DNA of 64,000 bases from Flavobacteriales bacterium. Its GTDB lineage: Bacteria; Bacteroidota; Bacteroidia; Flavobacteriales_F; PHOS-HE28. The DNA lies in NCBI GenBank assembly GCA_019638115.1, contig JAHBUK010000004.1, positions 1 through 64,000 on the forward strand, written 5' to 3'. The notes below the pieces were generated by a model that worked only from the letters and a program-made list of their open reading frames with translations, searched no databases and had not been told where the DNA came from. Of this stretch, positions 1-7,656 are shown one piece after another (position 1 is the stretch's first letter; each line of letters starts with the position of its first letter). The translations under genes and the position numbers were made by a program.

Positions 1-200
1 CCGAAGGGTGTCGCAGCATGTAGCCAGATCGCGCCAATCCCACACCAGCTGCATTTCGACACCGAAGGGCGTCGCAGCATGTAGCCAGATCGCGCCATTC
101 CAACACCAGCTGCATTTCGACCCCGAAGGGTGTCGCAGCATGTAGCATTGGCACATCGCACGTTCGATCGACCCCGAAGGGTGTCGCAGCCGCTGTTCGT
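1..200. repeat. REP-like palindromic repeat array (family 1)
   Basis: Four copies of a short palindrome-containing unit lie head to tail at about 1, 61, 122 and 173. The first is cut by the window edge. Each has the core CGACCCCGAAGGGTGTCG, able to form a hairpin with stem CGACCC/GGGTGTCG, followed by GCAGCATGTAGC in the first three copies. The first copies are about 60 bp apart and include a conserved spacer. The same family recurs at 40980-41450 mostly in the opposite orientation. The rest of the gap up to 422 shows no recognisable gene. Confidence 0.8.
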
Positions 201-422
201 ATTCACGCACCTCGGATGGTCCGCCCAAAGCCATCCATCACAACCCATTCAGCAGTACGGTCATGGCCATATCCTGCCCAACCGATCACGCATGTCAACA
301 TTCCTCCCAATGCCCGTTTGCACCACTTCCACTGCTGCTTCACAGAACTTAACAGCTCATCCGGTGCTGCCGATCGAACCTTGGCGACGTTGTTGCATCC
401 AACCTTTCAAATGCACACGACC

Positions 423-1103
423 ATGAGAACGATAAAGCAAGTGATGAGCGCAGCCCTGCTGTGCGCTGTGTTGGTGCCGGCAGTGCCGGTGCGTGCGCAG
501 GAAGGAAAAGAGGAAGGCAAGGAGCGCGCGGCCCGCATGGAACGCATGAGCCAAGAGCTTGGCCTAAGCCAGGAACAGAACGACCGCATGAAGGCCATCG
601 AAAAGGCCTATGCGGAAAAGGCGCAAGCGATCCGCGCCATGGAAGACAAGGACGCACAACTGAAAGCGCGCAAGGCCATGCATGAGGAGAAGCACGCAGC
701 GATCCAAGCCGTTCTGAGCCCGGAGCAACAGGCCAAAGCCGAAGCAATGCGCAAGGAGCGCATGCAGGAGCACAAAGGCAGGCACAGCGAAAAGGCCAGC
801 GTGGAGGAGCGTGCCGAGCGGCGCACCGAATGGTTGACCAAGGAGCTGGAACTCTCCGGTGATCAAGCGGCCAAGGTGAAAGCCATACACGTGCAGCACC
901 TGGGCAAGATGGAGCACATCCGCAGCATGCCCGACGAGGAGCAGCGCCGCAAGGCCATGCACGAGGTACACACCTCCCAACAGAAAGCCCTGGAAGCCGT
1001 GCTGACCGCCGCACAACAGGAGCGGCTGCAAGCGTTGAAGGCCGAACGGAAAGCCAAACACCAAGAGCGCCAAGGCCGCGAACCCGGCCAGCGCAAAGGC
1101 TGA
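423..1103 (+). CDS. Spy/CpxP-like periplasmic helical protein with two LTXXQ-type repeats
   Basis: Protein of 226 residues. The N-terminus MRTIKQVMSAALLCAVLVPAVPVRAQ is a convincing signal peptide, which decides the start at 423; an ATG at 411 in the same frame is possible. The mature protein is highly charged (Lys, Glu, Arg, His, Met) and helical. It has two similar halves, each with an 'ELxLSxxQ' turn (residues about 45 and 142) and a later 'LSPEQQAKAEA' or 'LTAAQQERLQA' motif. That is the Spy/CpxP LTXXQ pattern of extracytoplasmic chaperone or metal-sensing proteins. Function is inferred from this pattern only. A strong terminator follows at 1124. Confidence 0.7.
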   Translation: MRTIKQVMSAALLCAVLVPAVPVRAQEGKEEGKERAARMERMSQELGLSQEQNDRMKAIEKAYAEKAQAIRAMEDKDAQLKARKAMHEEKHAAIQAVLSPEQQAKAEAMRKERMQEHKGRHSEKASVEERAERRTEWLTKELELSGDQAAKVKAIHVQHLGKMEHIRSMPDEEQRRKAMHEVHTSQQKALEAVLTAAQQERLQALKAERKAKHQERQGREPGQRKG

Positions 1104-1123
1104 TCGACACGTCTGAGAACAGA

Positions 1124-1160
1124 AGCGGCCCGTGCAGATCCTGCACGGGCCGCTTTCGTT
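1124..1160 (+). terminator. Intrinsic terminator after the Spy-like gene
   Basis: A perfect 14-bp stem (1124-1137 with 1141-1154) with a 3-base loop is followed by TTCGTT. It lies 20 bp after the stop of the + gene and just before the end of the convergent TonB_C gene, so it may serve both strands. Confidence 0.8.
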
Positions 1161-1175
1161 AACGGGTCACAGCCG

Positions 1176-1943
1176 CTACTTCTTCGTGTACTTGGGGAAA
1201 GGCACATCCACCTCCACCAACGAACGCACGGTGCGCGTCTTCACCAGCGCCGGTTGCCATTGCGGCATGGCGCTCACCACCAACAGAGCCTCCGTATCCA
1301 GCTTCGGATGCAGGCTGCCTACCACCACGGGGTTGCGCACGTTGCCGTCGCGGTCCACCTCGAAACGCACTTTCACCACGCCGCTCACCTTGCGCGCGGC
1401 CTTGTCGTGCGTGGCATTGTCCTTCAAGTATTGCTGCAGGGCCGCTTCGCCACCGGGGAAACGGGCCAGCACGTCCACTTCCGAAAAGAGCCTGTCTTCA
1501 CGCGGCACACCACCTCCGGTCAGGGTGTACTTGATCGGCAGGTTGTACTGCACCAGCACCGGCTTGCCACGTTGAATACCGGGCTTCCAGCGGGGCATTG
1601 CGCGCACCACACGCAGGGCCTCCTCGTCGCAGCCGCCACCAATACCGCGCAGCACCTTGGCATCGGTGATCTCGCCCTCCTTGTTCACCACGAAAGTGAC
1701 GTACACCGTGCCTGAGATGCCCGCATCAAGCGCCTCCTCGGGGTACTTGATGTTGGAACCGAGATAGCGGTACAAAGCCTCCTGACCTCCCGGGTACTCG
1801 GGCATCACCTCCACCATGGTGAAGACCTCGCCATCGCCCTTTTTGTCCGGCTCGGGGATAAGGTCATCCTGGGCATGCAGCAGCGGTGCAAGGGCCAGGC
1901 ACATCAGCAGCGGTAGGGATCGAAGCAGGCGCATGGTGCTCAT
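1176..1943 (-). CDS. Secreted protein with two TonB C-terminal domains
   Basis: Protein of 255 residues. After MSTMRLLRSLPLL there is a signal-peptide-like stretch ending in HAQ. Two TonB_C (PF03544-type) domains follow, at about residues 40-125 and 155-250. The first contains 'GTVYVTFVV', 'RGIGGGCDEEA' and 'MPRWKPG'; the second has 'GVVKVRFEV' and 'MPQWQPA'. Unlike classical TonB there is no proline-rich spanner, and the N-terminus looks cleavable rather than anchoring. ATG 1943 is favoured because it overlaps the upstream stop as TAATG, which implies translational coupling to the preceding TonB_C gene; ATG 1934 is an alternative. Its role in energy transduction is uncertain. Confidence 0.8.
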   Translation of the reverse strand: MSTMRLLRSLPLLMCLALAPLLHAQDDLIPEPDKKGDGEVFTMVEVMPEYPGGQEALYRYLGSNIKYPEEALDAGISGTVYVTFVVNKEGEITDAKVLRGIGGGCDEEALRVVRAMPRWKPGIQRGKPVLVQYNLPIKYTLTGGGVPREDRLFSEVDVLARFPGGEAALQQYLKDNATHDKAARKVSGVVKVRFEVDRDGNVRNPVVVGSLHPKLDTEALLVVSAMPQWQPALVKTRTVRSLVEVDVPFPKYTKK

Positions 1944-2392
1944 TATTTGAAGCGGACCGGCAGGTTGTATTGCACCGGAACGGCTACGCCACGTTGCGTA
2001 CCGGGTTTCCAGTTGGGCATACTCTTCACCACGCGTTGGGCCTCCTCGTCGCAACCACCGCCAATGCCGCGCAGCACCTTGGCATCCGTGATGCTGCCAT
2101 CGGGGCGCACCACGAAGGTGACATAGACCGTACCGCTGATCCCTGCCGCCTGGGCCTTGGGCGGGTACACCACGTTCTTCTGTAGGTACTCCAACAAGGC
2201 CTCCTTTCCTCCGGGGAATTCGGGCATCACTTCCACGATGGTGTAAATGACATCCTGCTCTTCCTCCACAGCGTGGCGCGGCACTTCGATGATCGGCTCG
2301 TGCACCGGCGCATCCACCTGGGCATGCAAAGCAGTGGTGGGCATGGCGAATAGCAGTGCCAGCGCAGTGCCGGCGAAAAGGTGTTGTTGCAT
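1943..2392 (-). CDS. Secreted single TonB C-terminal domain protein
   Basis: Protein of 149 residues with a signal peptide (MQQHLFAGTALALLFAM...ALHAQ) and one TonB_C domain from about residue 55, containing 'GTVYVTFVV', 'KVLRGIGGGCDEEA', 'MPNWKPGTQRG' and 'VQYNLPVRF'. These motifs are nearly identical to the first domain of the gene that follows, so the two are tandem duplicates. The stop codon shares one base with the downstream ATG (TAATG). As in the neighbour, the membrane anchor and proline-rich region of a true TonB are missing. Confidence 0.8.
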   Translation of the reverse strand: MQQHLFAGTALALLFAMPTTALHAQVDAPVHEPIIEVPRHAVEEEQDVIYTIVEVMPEFPGGKEALLEYLQKNVVYPPKAQAAGISGTVYVTFVVRPDGSITDAKVLRGIGGGCDEEAQRVVKSMPNWKPGTQRGVAVPVQYNLPVRFK

Positions 2393-2491
2393 GTCCGGAT
2401 GTATTTACGCCCCCGAAGGTGCGCGATCGCACGCACTCCACCAAGGCGTGGTACGGCATCCTTGCACGCATCGGGCTCACAGCAGCAACGC

Positions 2492-2498
2492 TATCTTG
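2492..2498 (+). promoter_or_regulatory. Bacteroidota -7-type box before the PrsW-like gene
   Basis: TATCTTG matches the TAnnTTG core of the Bacteroidota -7 element and sits only 8 bp before the ATG at 2507. If used, the mRNA would be leaderless or nearly so. No clear -33 element is visible. Confidence 0.4.
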
Positions 2499-2506
2499 CC
2501 CCGACC

Positions 2507-4015
2507 ATGTTCGCACTGCTTCCCTTCCTGGCCTTGGTGGCGCTCACCATCACCCAACTGCGGCGCGACATCCGCATGGTGGACCGTCTGGCACCGGCCG
2601 ATGTGCTGCACTCCCCCATCAAGCGCGCGGGGCTCGTGTTCGTACTGCTGCTCTTCGTGCCAGCGCTTTTCGTGCAATACAGCGGCCTGGGCGCGCAGCT
2701 GCACCTGGGCAAGGAGGGCCTGTTGGCCGTGGTGGCCAGCCTTTCCCTGCTCATCTCCTACACCTGGTACCGCTACCTCACCTGGCTGGACAAGTTCGAG
2801 CGCGAATCGCGGCGCTGGGAACTGGCCGTGTTCCTGGTGGGCAGCGCATGCACCTTCCTCACCTACCCGCTCACCGACCTGGTGGTGCCCACATTGGGCT
2901 TGCGCTTGGACGGCAGCATGGTCAACGATTGGTGGTACTGCGTGATCGGCATCGGGCTGGTGGAAGAAAGCGTGAAGCTGCTGCCCTTGGTGCTGCTGCT
3001 CCTCTTCACCAAGCAGGCCGACGAGCCCTTCGACCTCATCCTCTACGGCAGCATCAGCGCGCTGGGCTTCGCCTTCGTGGAGAACACCCTGTACCTGAGC
3101 AACAGCAGCCTGCACGCCGTGGGCGGCCGCGTGCTCTACGCCAGTGTGGCACACATGTTCTTCAGCTCCATCATCGCTTACGCCATCGCATTGGCACGGC
3201 ATCGTGGGCATTCGGTGCTGCTCTATGGCGCCGGTGGGCTGGTGCTGGCCTCCTTCGCACACGGCTACTACGACTTCTGGCTGCTCTCGCCCGCACGTCC
3301 GGGGCTGCTCACACTGCTCTTCTTCCTGGCCAGCATACACCTGTGGGTGGCCATGAAGACCACGCTCGTGAACCTCTCCCCACACTACCGCGCGGACATG
3401 CTGCCCCAGCCCGTGATGTTCCGCTACCGCATGATCAACGCGCTGCTGGCCATCTTCCTCTGCACCTACGTGCTGAAGTTCCTGCTGGAAGGGAGCGATG
3501 CCGCTGACGAACTGCTGGCCGGGCAAGGCTTCACCATGGCCGCCACCCTGCTCTTCCTGGCCATCAGCTTCAGCAGCTTCCGTTTCGTGCCGGGCTACAT
3601 CGCACCCTTCCGTCCCAAGGGCGATGTGTGGCGCCTGCTGATGCCCGTGGTGCAATGGGGCGAGGACCTCAGCGGCAAACGGCTGCTGTTGCGCATCCCC
3701 GAAAAACGCTCCGACGCCCGCCACTACATGACCCTGCACCGCATGCTGCCCCTGGAAGGCAGCCTCAGCCAGCGCGTGATCATGGATGATGACAAGGACT
3801 GGTACCTCTTCCGTCCCGACCGCGCCATCCCCTTCGACGGTGCCGACAACCACGCGCTGCTCATCCGCCCGCACCGCGCCAACGACACCATCCCGAACGA
3901 CCGATACGTGCTGATCGCCGCCATGGCATTCACCGCGCAACCGCGGCTGGCCAACGGCAAAGCCGACAAACAACAGCTGGAGTTCACAGGCTTCGTGCAC
4001 GCTAAGCTGCTGTAG
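2507..4015 (+). CDS. PrsW family intramembrane metalloprotease
   Basis: Protein of 502 residues. The first two thirds hold about 8-10 hydrophobic segments. PrsW/CAAX-protease-fold motifs appear in order: 'GLVEESVKLLP' (EExxK, about 150-160), 'FAFVENTLY' (about 188-196), 'VAHMFFS' (His about 215) and 'FAHGYYDF' (His about 250). These are the Glu and His residues expected to form the catalytic or metal site. PrsW proteases cleave membrane proteins such as anti-sigma factors; no sigma or anti-sigma gene is adjacent here, so the substrate is unknown. A further 200-residue C-terminal part with two or three hydrophobic segments and a soluble end is not assigned. The start is taken at MFALLPFLAL. 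Confidence 0.8.
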   Translation: MFALLPFLALVALTITQLRRDIRMVDRLAPADVLHSPIKRAGLVFVLLLFVPALFVQYSGLGAQLHLGKEGLLAVVASLSLLISYTWYRYLTWLDKFERESRRWELAVFLVGSACTFLTYPLTDLVVPTLGLRLDGSMVNDWWYCVIGIGLVEESVKLLPLVLLLLFTKQADEPFDLILYGSISALGFAFVENTLYLSNSSLHAVGGRVLYASVAHMFFSSIIAYAIALARHRGHSVLLYGAGGLVLASFAHGYYDFWLLSPARPGLLTLLFFLASIHLWVAMKTTLVNLSPHYRADMLPQPVMFRYRMINALLAIFLCTYVLKFLLEGSDAADELLAGQGFTMAATLLFLAISFSSFRFVPGYIAPFRPKGDVWRLLMPVVQWGEDLSGKRLLLRIPEKRSDARHYMTLHRMLPLEGSLSQRVIMDDDKDWYLFRPDRAIPFDGADNHALLIRPHRANDTIPNDRYVLIAAMAFTAQPRLANGKADKQQLEFTGFVHAKLL

Positions 4016-4017
4016 CG

Positions 4018-4172
4018 AAGGGAGGTAAGGGAAGTAAGGGAAGTAAGGGAGGTAAGGGAGGTAAGGGAGGTAAGGGAGGCCTTCTCCTCCATCCCTTCCA
4101 TCTCCTGCATCTCCTCCATTCCCTCCATCTCCTGCATCTCCTCCATCCCCTCCATCCCCTCCTACCCCTCCA
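4018..4172. repeat. Low-complexity purine/pyrimidine tract
   Basis: A GGGA(A/G)GTAA 9-bp tandem run (about 4018-4077) is followed by a pyrimidine-rich run built on CTCC(A/T)(T/G)C. It lies between convergent genes and has no sign of coding. Confidence 0.8.
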
Positions 4173-4640
4173 TCACTTCCCCTTTCTCCCCTCCAACTTC
4201 ACCAAGAACTTGAGCAATGCAGCGCTGAGACCGTTCAGAAGATCGATGACAGATTGTGCCTCCTCCATGGTGATGTACTCCTGATCCACGGCGATGAGCA
4301 ACTGGGTTTCGATCTCCGCCACCGAACCACGCGCATAGGTGAGCCCCATCTGAAAGTAGCCCATCCGGTTGCGTGCCCAACCCTCTGCCACGTTGGATGG
4401 AACGGAAACAGCCGCTCTTCGCAATTGTGACGTAAGGCCATAGATCTCATCCTTGGGGAATTTCCGGGTCAGCTTATAGATACTGCTGGTCAGCACCATG
4501 CCTTGCTTCCAGACCCACAATTCCTTGAAGCCATACACTGTACGTCCCTCTGGCTCCGACAGAACGGATATAGTTCCACCCGGCTCAAAGTAGCCTTCGA
4601 TGTTCCAGTCCCGATAAGTGGGGTCGTTCGTTGCGTTCAT
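4173..4640 (-). CDS. Four-helix bundle protein (23S rRNA intervening-sequence type)
   Basis: Protein of 155 residues. From about residue 36 it carries the signature of the four-helix bundle/IVP family (TIGR02436-like): 'FKELWVWKQGM', 'KFPKDEIYGLTSQLRRAAVSVPSNVAEG', 'GSVAEIETQL' and 'LNGLSAAL' (the second motif is residues 62-89). The family is usually about 120 residues; the first 35 residues here (MNATNDPTYRDWNIEGYF...) are an extension. The ATG at 4640 is the only sensible start if that extension is real. These proteins form small oligomers of unknown function, and many occur alone, away from rRNA, as here. Confidence 0.85.
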   Translation of the reverse strand: MNATNDPTYRDWNIEGYFEPGGTISVLSEPEGRTVYGFKELWVWKQGMVLTSSIYKLTRKFPKDEIYGLTSQLRRAAVSVPSNVAEGWARNRMGYFQMGLTYARGSVAEIETQLLIAVDQEYITMEEAQSVIDLLNGLSAALLKFLVKLEGRKGK

Positions 4641-4682
4641 TGTTCCATGTTGTTCGGATGCTCACCTGAAAGACCTCGGCCC

Positions 4683-4853
4683 ACTACACCTCCATCTCTT
4701 CCATTTCCTCCATCTCTTCCCTTTCCTCCATCTCTTCCCTTTCCTCCCTCACTTCCTTACCCCTCCCTCTCCTCCCTCTCTTCCTTCTCCTTCTCCTCCT
4801 TCTCCTCCTTCTCCTCCCTCTCCTCCCTCTCCTCCATCCCCTCCATCCCCCTC
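4683..4853. repeat. Low-complexity pyrimidine tract
   Basis: Tandem (CCTCCAT)CTCTTCC/TTCTCCTCC units run for about 170 bp. They resemble the tract at 4080-4172, and together the two flank the four-helix-bundle gene. All frames look like simple-sequence artefacts. Confidence 0.8.
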
Positions 4854-4855
4854 CC

Positions 4856-5329
4856 TCACCGCAACTCGTATCGCATCGGTATCCGCATCCGCACACGCAC
4901 CGCATGCCCATCCTTGCGGCCCGGGGTGAAACGACCGAGACCCTTGGCAGCACAGCGTGCATAGGCCATCAGCTCCGGACAAACACCCGGCTCCACCTGC
5001 ACCTGGGAAACACGGCCATCACGCTCCACCACGAAGGAGAGCAACACACGCGTGGTGGTGTAGCACGCTTCATCCAGATCGCTGAGCGCACAATCCGGCG
5101 CGTGGCCCATCTGCCGCAGCAAGGCCTGGTCGCCTTCCGGATACACCGGCTGCACCTCCACCTCCGCAGCATCATGGATCACCGTATCGCGCGGCACGGC
5201 GGTGTTCATCACCCGGCGCTCAAAGACCCCTTGCCCGGCATCCGACGAGCCACGCAACGCGGGCACGCTCTCTTGCGCACTGGCCAGCGCAGTGCAGCAA
5301 ACGGCGAACAGAAGATGCAGCGGGCGCAT
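4856..5329 (-). CDS. Secreted TonB C-terminal domain-like protein
   Basis: Protein of 157 residues with a short signal peptide (MRPLHLLFAVCCTALASAQ). A TonB_C-like fold is suggested at residues about 60-155 by 'TRVLLSFVVERDGRVSQVQVEPG', 'GLGRFTPGRKDG' and a C-terminal 'VRMRIPMRYELR', which mirror the neighbouring TonB_C genes. Two pairs of cysteines (ALSDLDEACY, VCPELMAYARCA) suggest disulphides. Function unknown. Confidence 0.65.
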   Translation of the reverse strand: MRPLHLLFAVCCTALASAQESVPALRGSSDAGQGVFERRVMNTAVPRDTVIHDAAEVEVQPVYPEGDQALLRQMGHAPDCALSDLDEACYTTTRVLLSFVVERDGRVSQVQVEPGVCPELMAYARCAAKGLGRFTPGRKDGHAVRVRMRIPMRYELR

Positions 5330-5462
5330 GGCTTAAAGGTAGAACACTTGTGCATCCATCTCGATCTCGCACTGCGGGCCACATGTAGCGTTTGTGCAAG
5401 CCGCAAGCTCATGATCGGCGCTGCGACCGGATGCCGATTGCGCATGCCGGAATTGAAGTGGA

Positions 5463-5657
5463 TCAGTTGCCGCCGTGGTCGTCACCCGGAGGATCGTCGT
5501 TGCCATGACCACCGTTATCATCGTACTGACCACTACCCGCGGAGGAAGGTGCTACCACATCGTCCCGCTTGCAAGCGGTGAACGATCCGATGACGACAAG
5601 CAGAACAAAAAGCTTGAAGAAGATGCCGGTAGGGAGGAAGGAGCGGGCAGGGTTCAT
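5463..5657 (-). CDS. Small putative lipoprotein with acidic Gly/Asp/His tail
   Basis: Protein of 64 residues: a hydrophobic N-terminus (FFKLFVLLVVIG) runs into a lipobox-like SFTAC at Cys28. The mature peptide is only about 37 residues, rich in Asp, Gly, Asn and His (DDNGGHGNDD...), suggestive of metal or surface binding. The start at 5657 gives a normal lipoprotein signal; longer in-frame extensions have no plausible signal. It is divergent from the tryptophan dioxygenase gene. Confidence 0.55.
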   Translation of the reverse strand: MNPARSFLPTGIFFKLFVLLVVIGSFTACKRDDVVAPSSAGSGQYDDNGGHGNDDPPGDDHGGN

Positions 5658-5678
5658 GGCCGTATGCGTTTGCTGATG

Positions 5679-5686
5679 CGAACGTA
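5679..5686 (-). promoter_or_regulatory. -7-type box for the small lipoprotein gene
   Basis: On the minus strand TACGTTCG matches TAnnTTTG with one change, 21 bp upstream of the ATG at 5657. Confidence 0.35.
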
Positions 5687-5856
5687 TTCCTACACCAATG
5701 CGTCCGACGAAACCAAGTGGACGAAGCGAGAGGAATGGTTGATGGAACGGGATGGTCCGATCGCCGGGGCATTGCACAGGGTGATCGATCGTAGCCAAAG
5801 TGTACATCACATCCCCCCCACCTGATCATCCTCAACCTCGCCCAAGCGGGGGCAGC

Positions 5857-5864
5857 TACATTTG
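5857..5864 (+). promoter_or_regulatory. -7-type box for tryptophan 2,3-dioxygenase
   Basis: TACATTTG is an exact match to the Bacteroidota TAnnTTTG element, 30 bp upstream of the ATG at 5895. A start site about 7 bp downstream would leave a leader of roughly 24 nt. Confidence 0.5.
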
Positions 5865-5894
5865 GCGCCTGCCCAGCAACGGGCTTCCGCACCG

Positions 5895-6899
5895 ATGAGC
5901 AACGTGTACTACCCCGACTACCTGCAGCTGGACAAGATCCTCGGCGCGCAGGCCCCCGAGAGCGACAAGCACGGCGTGAAAGCGCACGACGAGATGCTCT
6001 TCATCGTGATCCACCAGGCCTACGAGCTGTGGTTCAAACAGGTGTTGCACGAGGTGGGCAGCGTGATCGAGCTCTTTGCCGACGAGCACGTGGACGACAA
6101 CGGTGGCGAGCTGAACATCGCGGTACACCGGCTGGAGCGCGTGAAGACGATCCTGGGGGTGCTGGTGCACCAGATGGACATCATGGAAACGATGACGCCG
6201 CTGGACTTTTTGGATTTCCGCGACCTGCTGCGCCCGGCGAGCGGTTTCCAGAGCATGCAGTTCAAGGTGCTGGAGGCCCGGCTGGGACTGCGCATGGAGA
6301 AGCGCTTCGGCAAGCAGTACTACACCAGCCAACTGAAGCCCGAGCACAAGGCGGAGATCGAGGCGCTGGAAGCCCTGCCCACGCTGCTGGAACTGGTGAA
6401 CCGCTGGCTGGAGCGCATGCCCTTCCTGGATGCCCAGTATTGGCCGGGGCAGGAGAAGCCCTTCTTCGTGCACCTGGAGGAGCGCTACACCGCCAGCCTG
6501 GTACAGGGCGAGGAGGGCAATGCGGCCCTGTGGCGCAAGCTCTTCGTGGATGGCGATCCCGAGCGGCAACTATCGCCCGCCGCAGCGCGCAGTGCACTGT
6601 TCATCATGCTCTACCGCGATGAGCCCATCTTCCAGCAGGCCTTCCGTTTCCTGCAGTCCCTGCTCGACATCGACGAGGGACTGGCCGCATGGCGGAACCG
6701 GCACATCAACATGGTGCACCGCATGATCGGCCTGCGCGTGGGCACCGGCGGCAGCACCGGCAAAGCCTACCTGAAAGGCGCCATGGACAGCCATTACATC
6801 TTCAGCGAGATCGCCGACTTGAGCAGTTTCCTCTTCGAGCGCCGCAAATTGCCCGCCCTGCCCCAGGCCCTGAAACGGGCGGTTGGATTCGGAGGGTGA
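5895..6899 (+). CDS. kynA: Tryptophan 2,3-dioxygenase
   Basis: Protein of 334 residues. It catalyses the first step of the kynurenine pathway, heme-dependent oxidation of L-tryptophan to N-formylkynurenine, in the cytosol. The family signature 'FIVIHQAYELWFKQ' (36-49) supplies the substrate-pocket Phe and His. 'NMVHRMIGLRVGTGGSTG' (about 272-289) carries the proximal heme histidine (about 275) and the Gly-Thr-Gly-Gly loop. Length is longer than the compact bacterial form (about 280-300 residues). The start MSNVYYPDYL was chosen because homologues begin close to this point and the preceding residues look untranslated. No other kynurenine-pathway gene is in the window. Confidence 0.92.
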   Translation: MSNVYYPDYLQLDKILGAQAPESDKHGVKAHDEMLFIVIHQAYELWFKQVLHEVGSVIELFADEHVDDNGGELNIAVHRLERVKTILGVLVHQMDIMETMTPLDFLDFRDLLRPASGFQSMQFKVLEARLGLRMEKRFGKQYYTSQLKPEHKAEIEALEALPTLLELVNRWLERMPFLDAQYWPGQEKPFFVHLEERYTASLVQGEEGNAALWRKLFVDGDPERQLSPAAARSALFIMLYRDEPIFQQAFRFLQSLLDIDEGLAAWRNRHINMVHRMIGLRVGTGGSTGKAYLKGAMDSHYIFSEIADLSSFLFERRKLPALPQALKRAVGFGG

Positions 6900-6939
6900 G
6901 GGGAAATGTAGGAATGTGAAAATGTGCCGAATGTGGAGA

Positions 6940-7314
6940 TGTGGGATCTCCTACGCACCTGAAGCGTAGACCCTCGCTGAACTGTCACGAGCTCTGGTCG
7001 AGGGGCGAAGCGGGGACGACCAACCACGACCGTCTCGACCCTCGCTGAGCGGAGTCGAAGCGGGGGCGACCTACCACGCACCTGCCCAAACCCCCTCGAC
7101 CCTCGCTGAGCGGAGTCGAAGCGGGGGCGAAGCGGGGGCGACCAACCGTCACCTGCCCTACGCTGTTGAATTCGGCGGGTGCCTCCGACCTGATCGGTGG
7201 CACCCGTAGCGTCGACCCACACTGAGCGGAGTCGAAGTGGGATCGACCTACCACCACCACCTGCCCACCCCTCGACCCTCGCTGAGCGGAGTCGAAGCGG
7301 GGTTGACCGATCGA
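6940..7314. repeat. Dispersed repeat cluster, family 2 (CGACCCTCGCTGAGCGGAGTCGAA)
   Basis: This gap of about 415 bp holds at least five copies of CTCGCTGAGCGGAGTCGAAG or close variants (near 6972, 7041, 7097, 7218 and 7272), interleaved with GGGGCGACC. The same element recurs at 23150-23270, 24850-25040, inside mtaB, and at 49410. No gene is seen. Confidence 0.8.
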
Positions 7315-7656
7315 TCAGCTCACCGCATTGCGGACCCGATCGCCGACGAGGACCCCGAGGCCGCCGAGCAGTCCACCGAGGGCGGCGGTGATGAGCACCA
7401 TGCCCGTGGCGCTGGTGCTGAAGAGCGTGCCGATGCGGGTGGCGAGGATGTGCGCATTAGCACTGTCGGCGCTCCAGGCGAGGATGCCCCAGAGCAGGCC
7501 CGCACCCAACAGCCCGGCCACGAAGGCGCGCCAGCCGCCGGGATGGATGAGGAAGCCCACCAGGAGCGCGGCCAGCGAGAGGCTCCAGTAGGGCAGCCAA
7601 AGGCCGAGCACGTAAGCGAGCGCGGCATTGATGAGAGCGGCAAGGAGGGTCCTCAT
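7315..7656 (-). CDS. Small membrane protein coupled to the acylase gene
   Basis: Protein of 113 residues with about four hydrophobic helices (from MRTLLAALINAALAYVLGLW to ALGGLLGGLGVLVG). The ATG at 7656 overlaps the stop of the upstream acylase as ATGA, which fixes the start and implies translational coupling. No family recognised. The pairing suggests a function at the cytoplasmic membrane linked to the acylase. Confidence 0.7.
   Translation of the reverse strand: MRTLLAALINAALAYVLGLWLPYWSLSLAALLVGFLIHPGGWRAFVAGLLGAGLLWGILAWSADSANAHILATRIGTLFSTSATGMVLITAALGGLLGGLGVLVGDRVRNAVS

Noticed and set aside
2477-4000. 507-codon minus-strand frame opposite the PrsW-like gene
   Set aside because: Very rich in His, Gln and Glu with no motif; mirrors the codon bias of the real gene.
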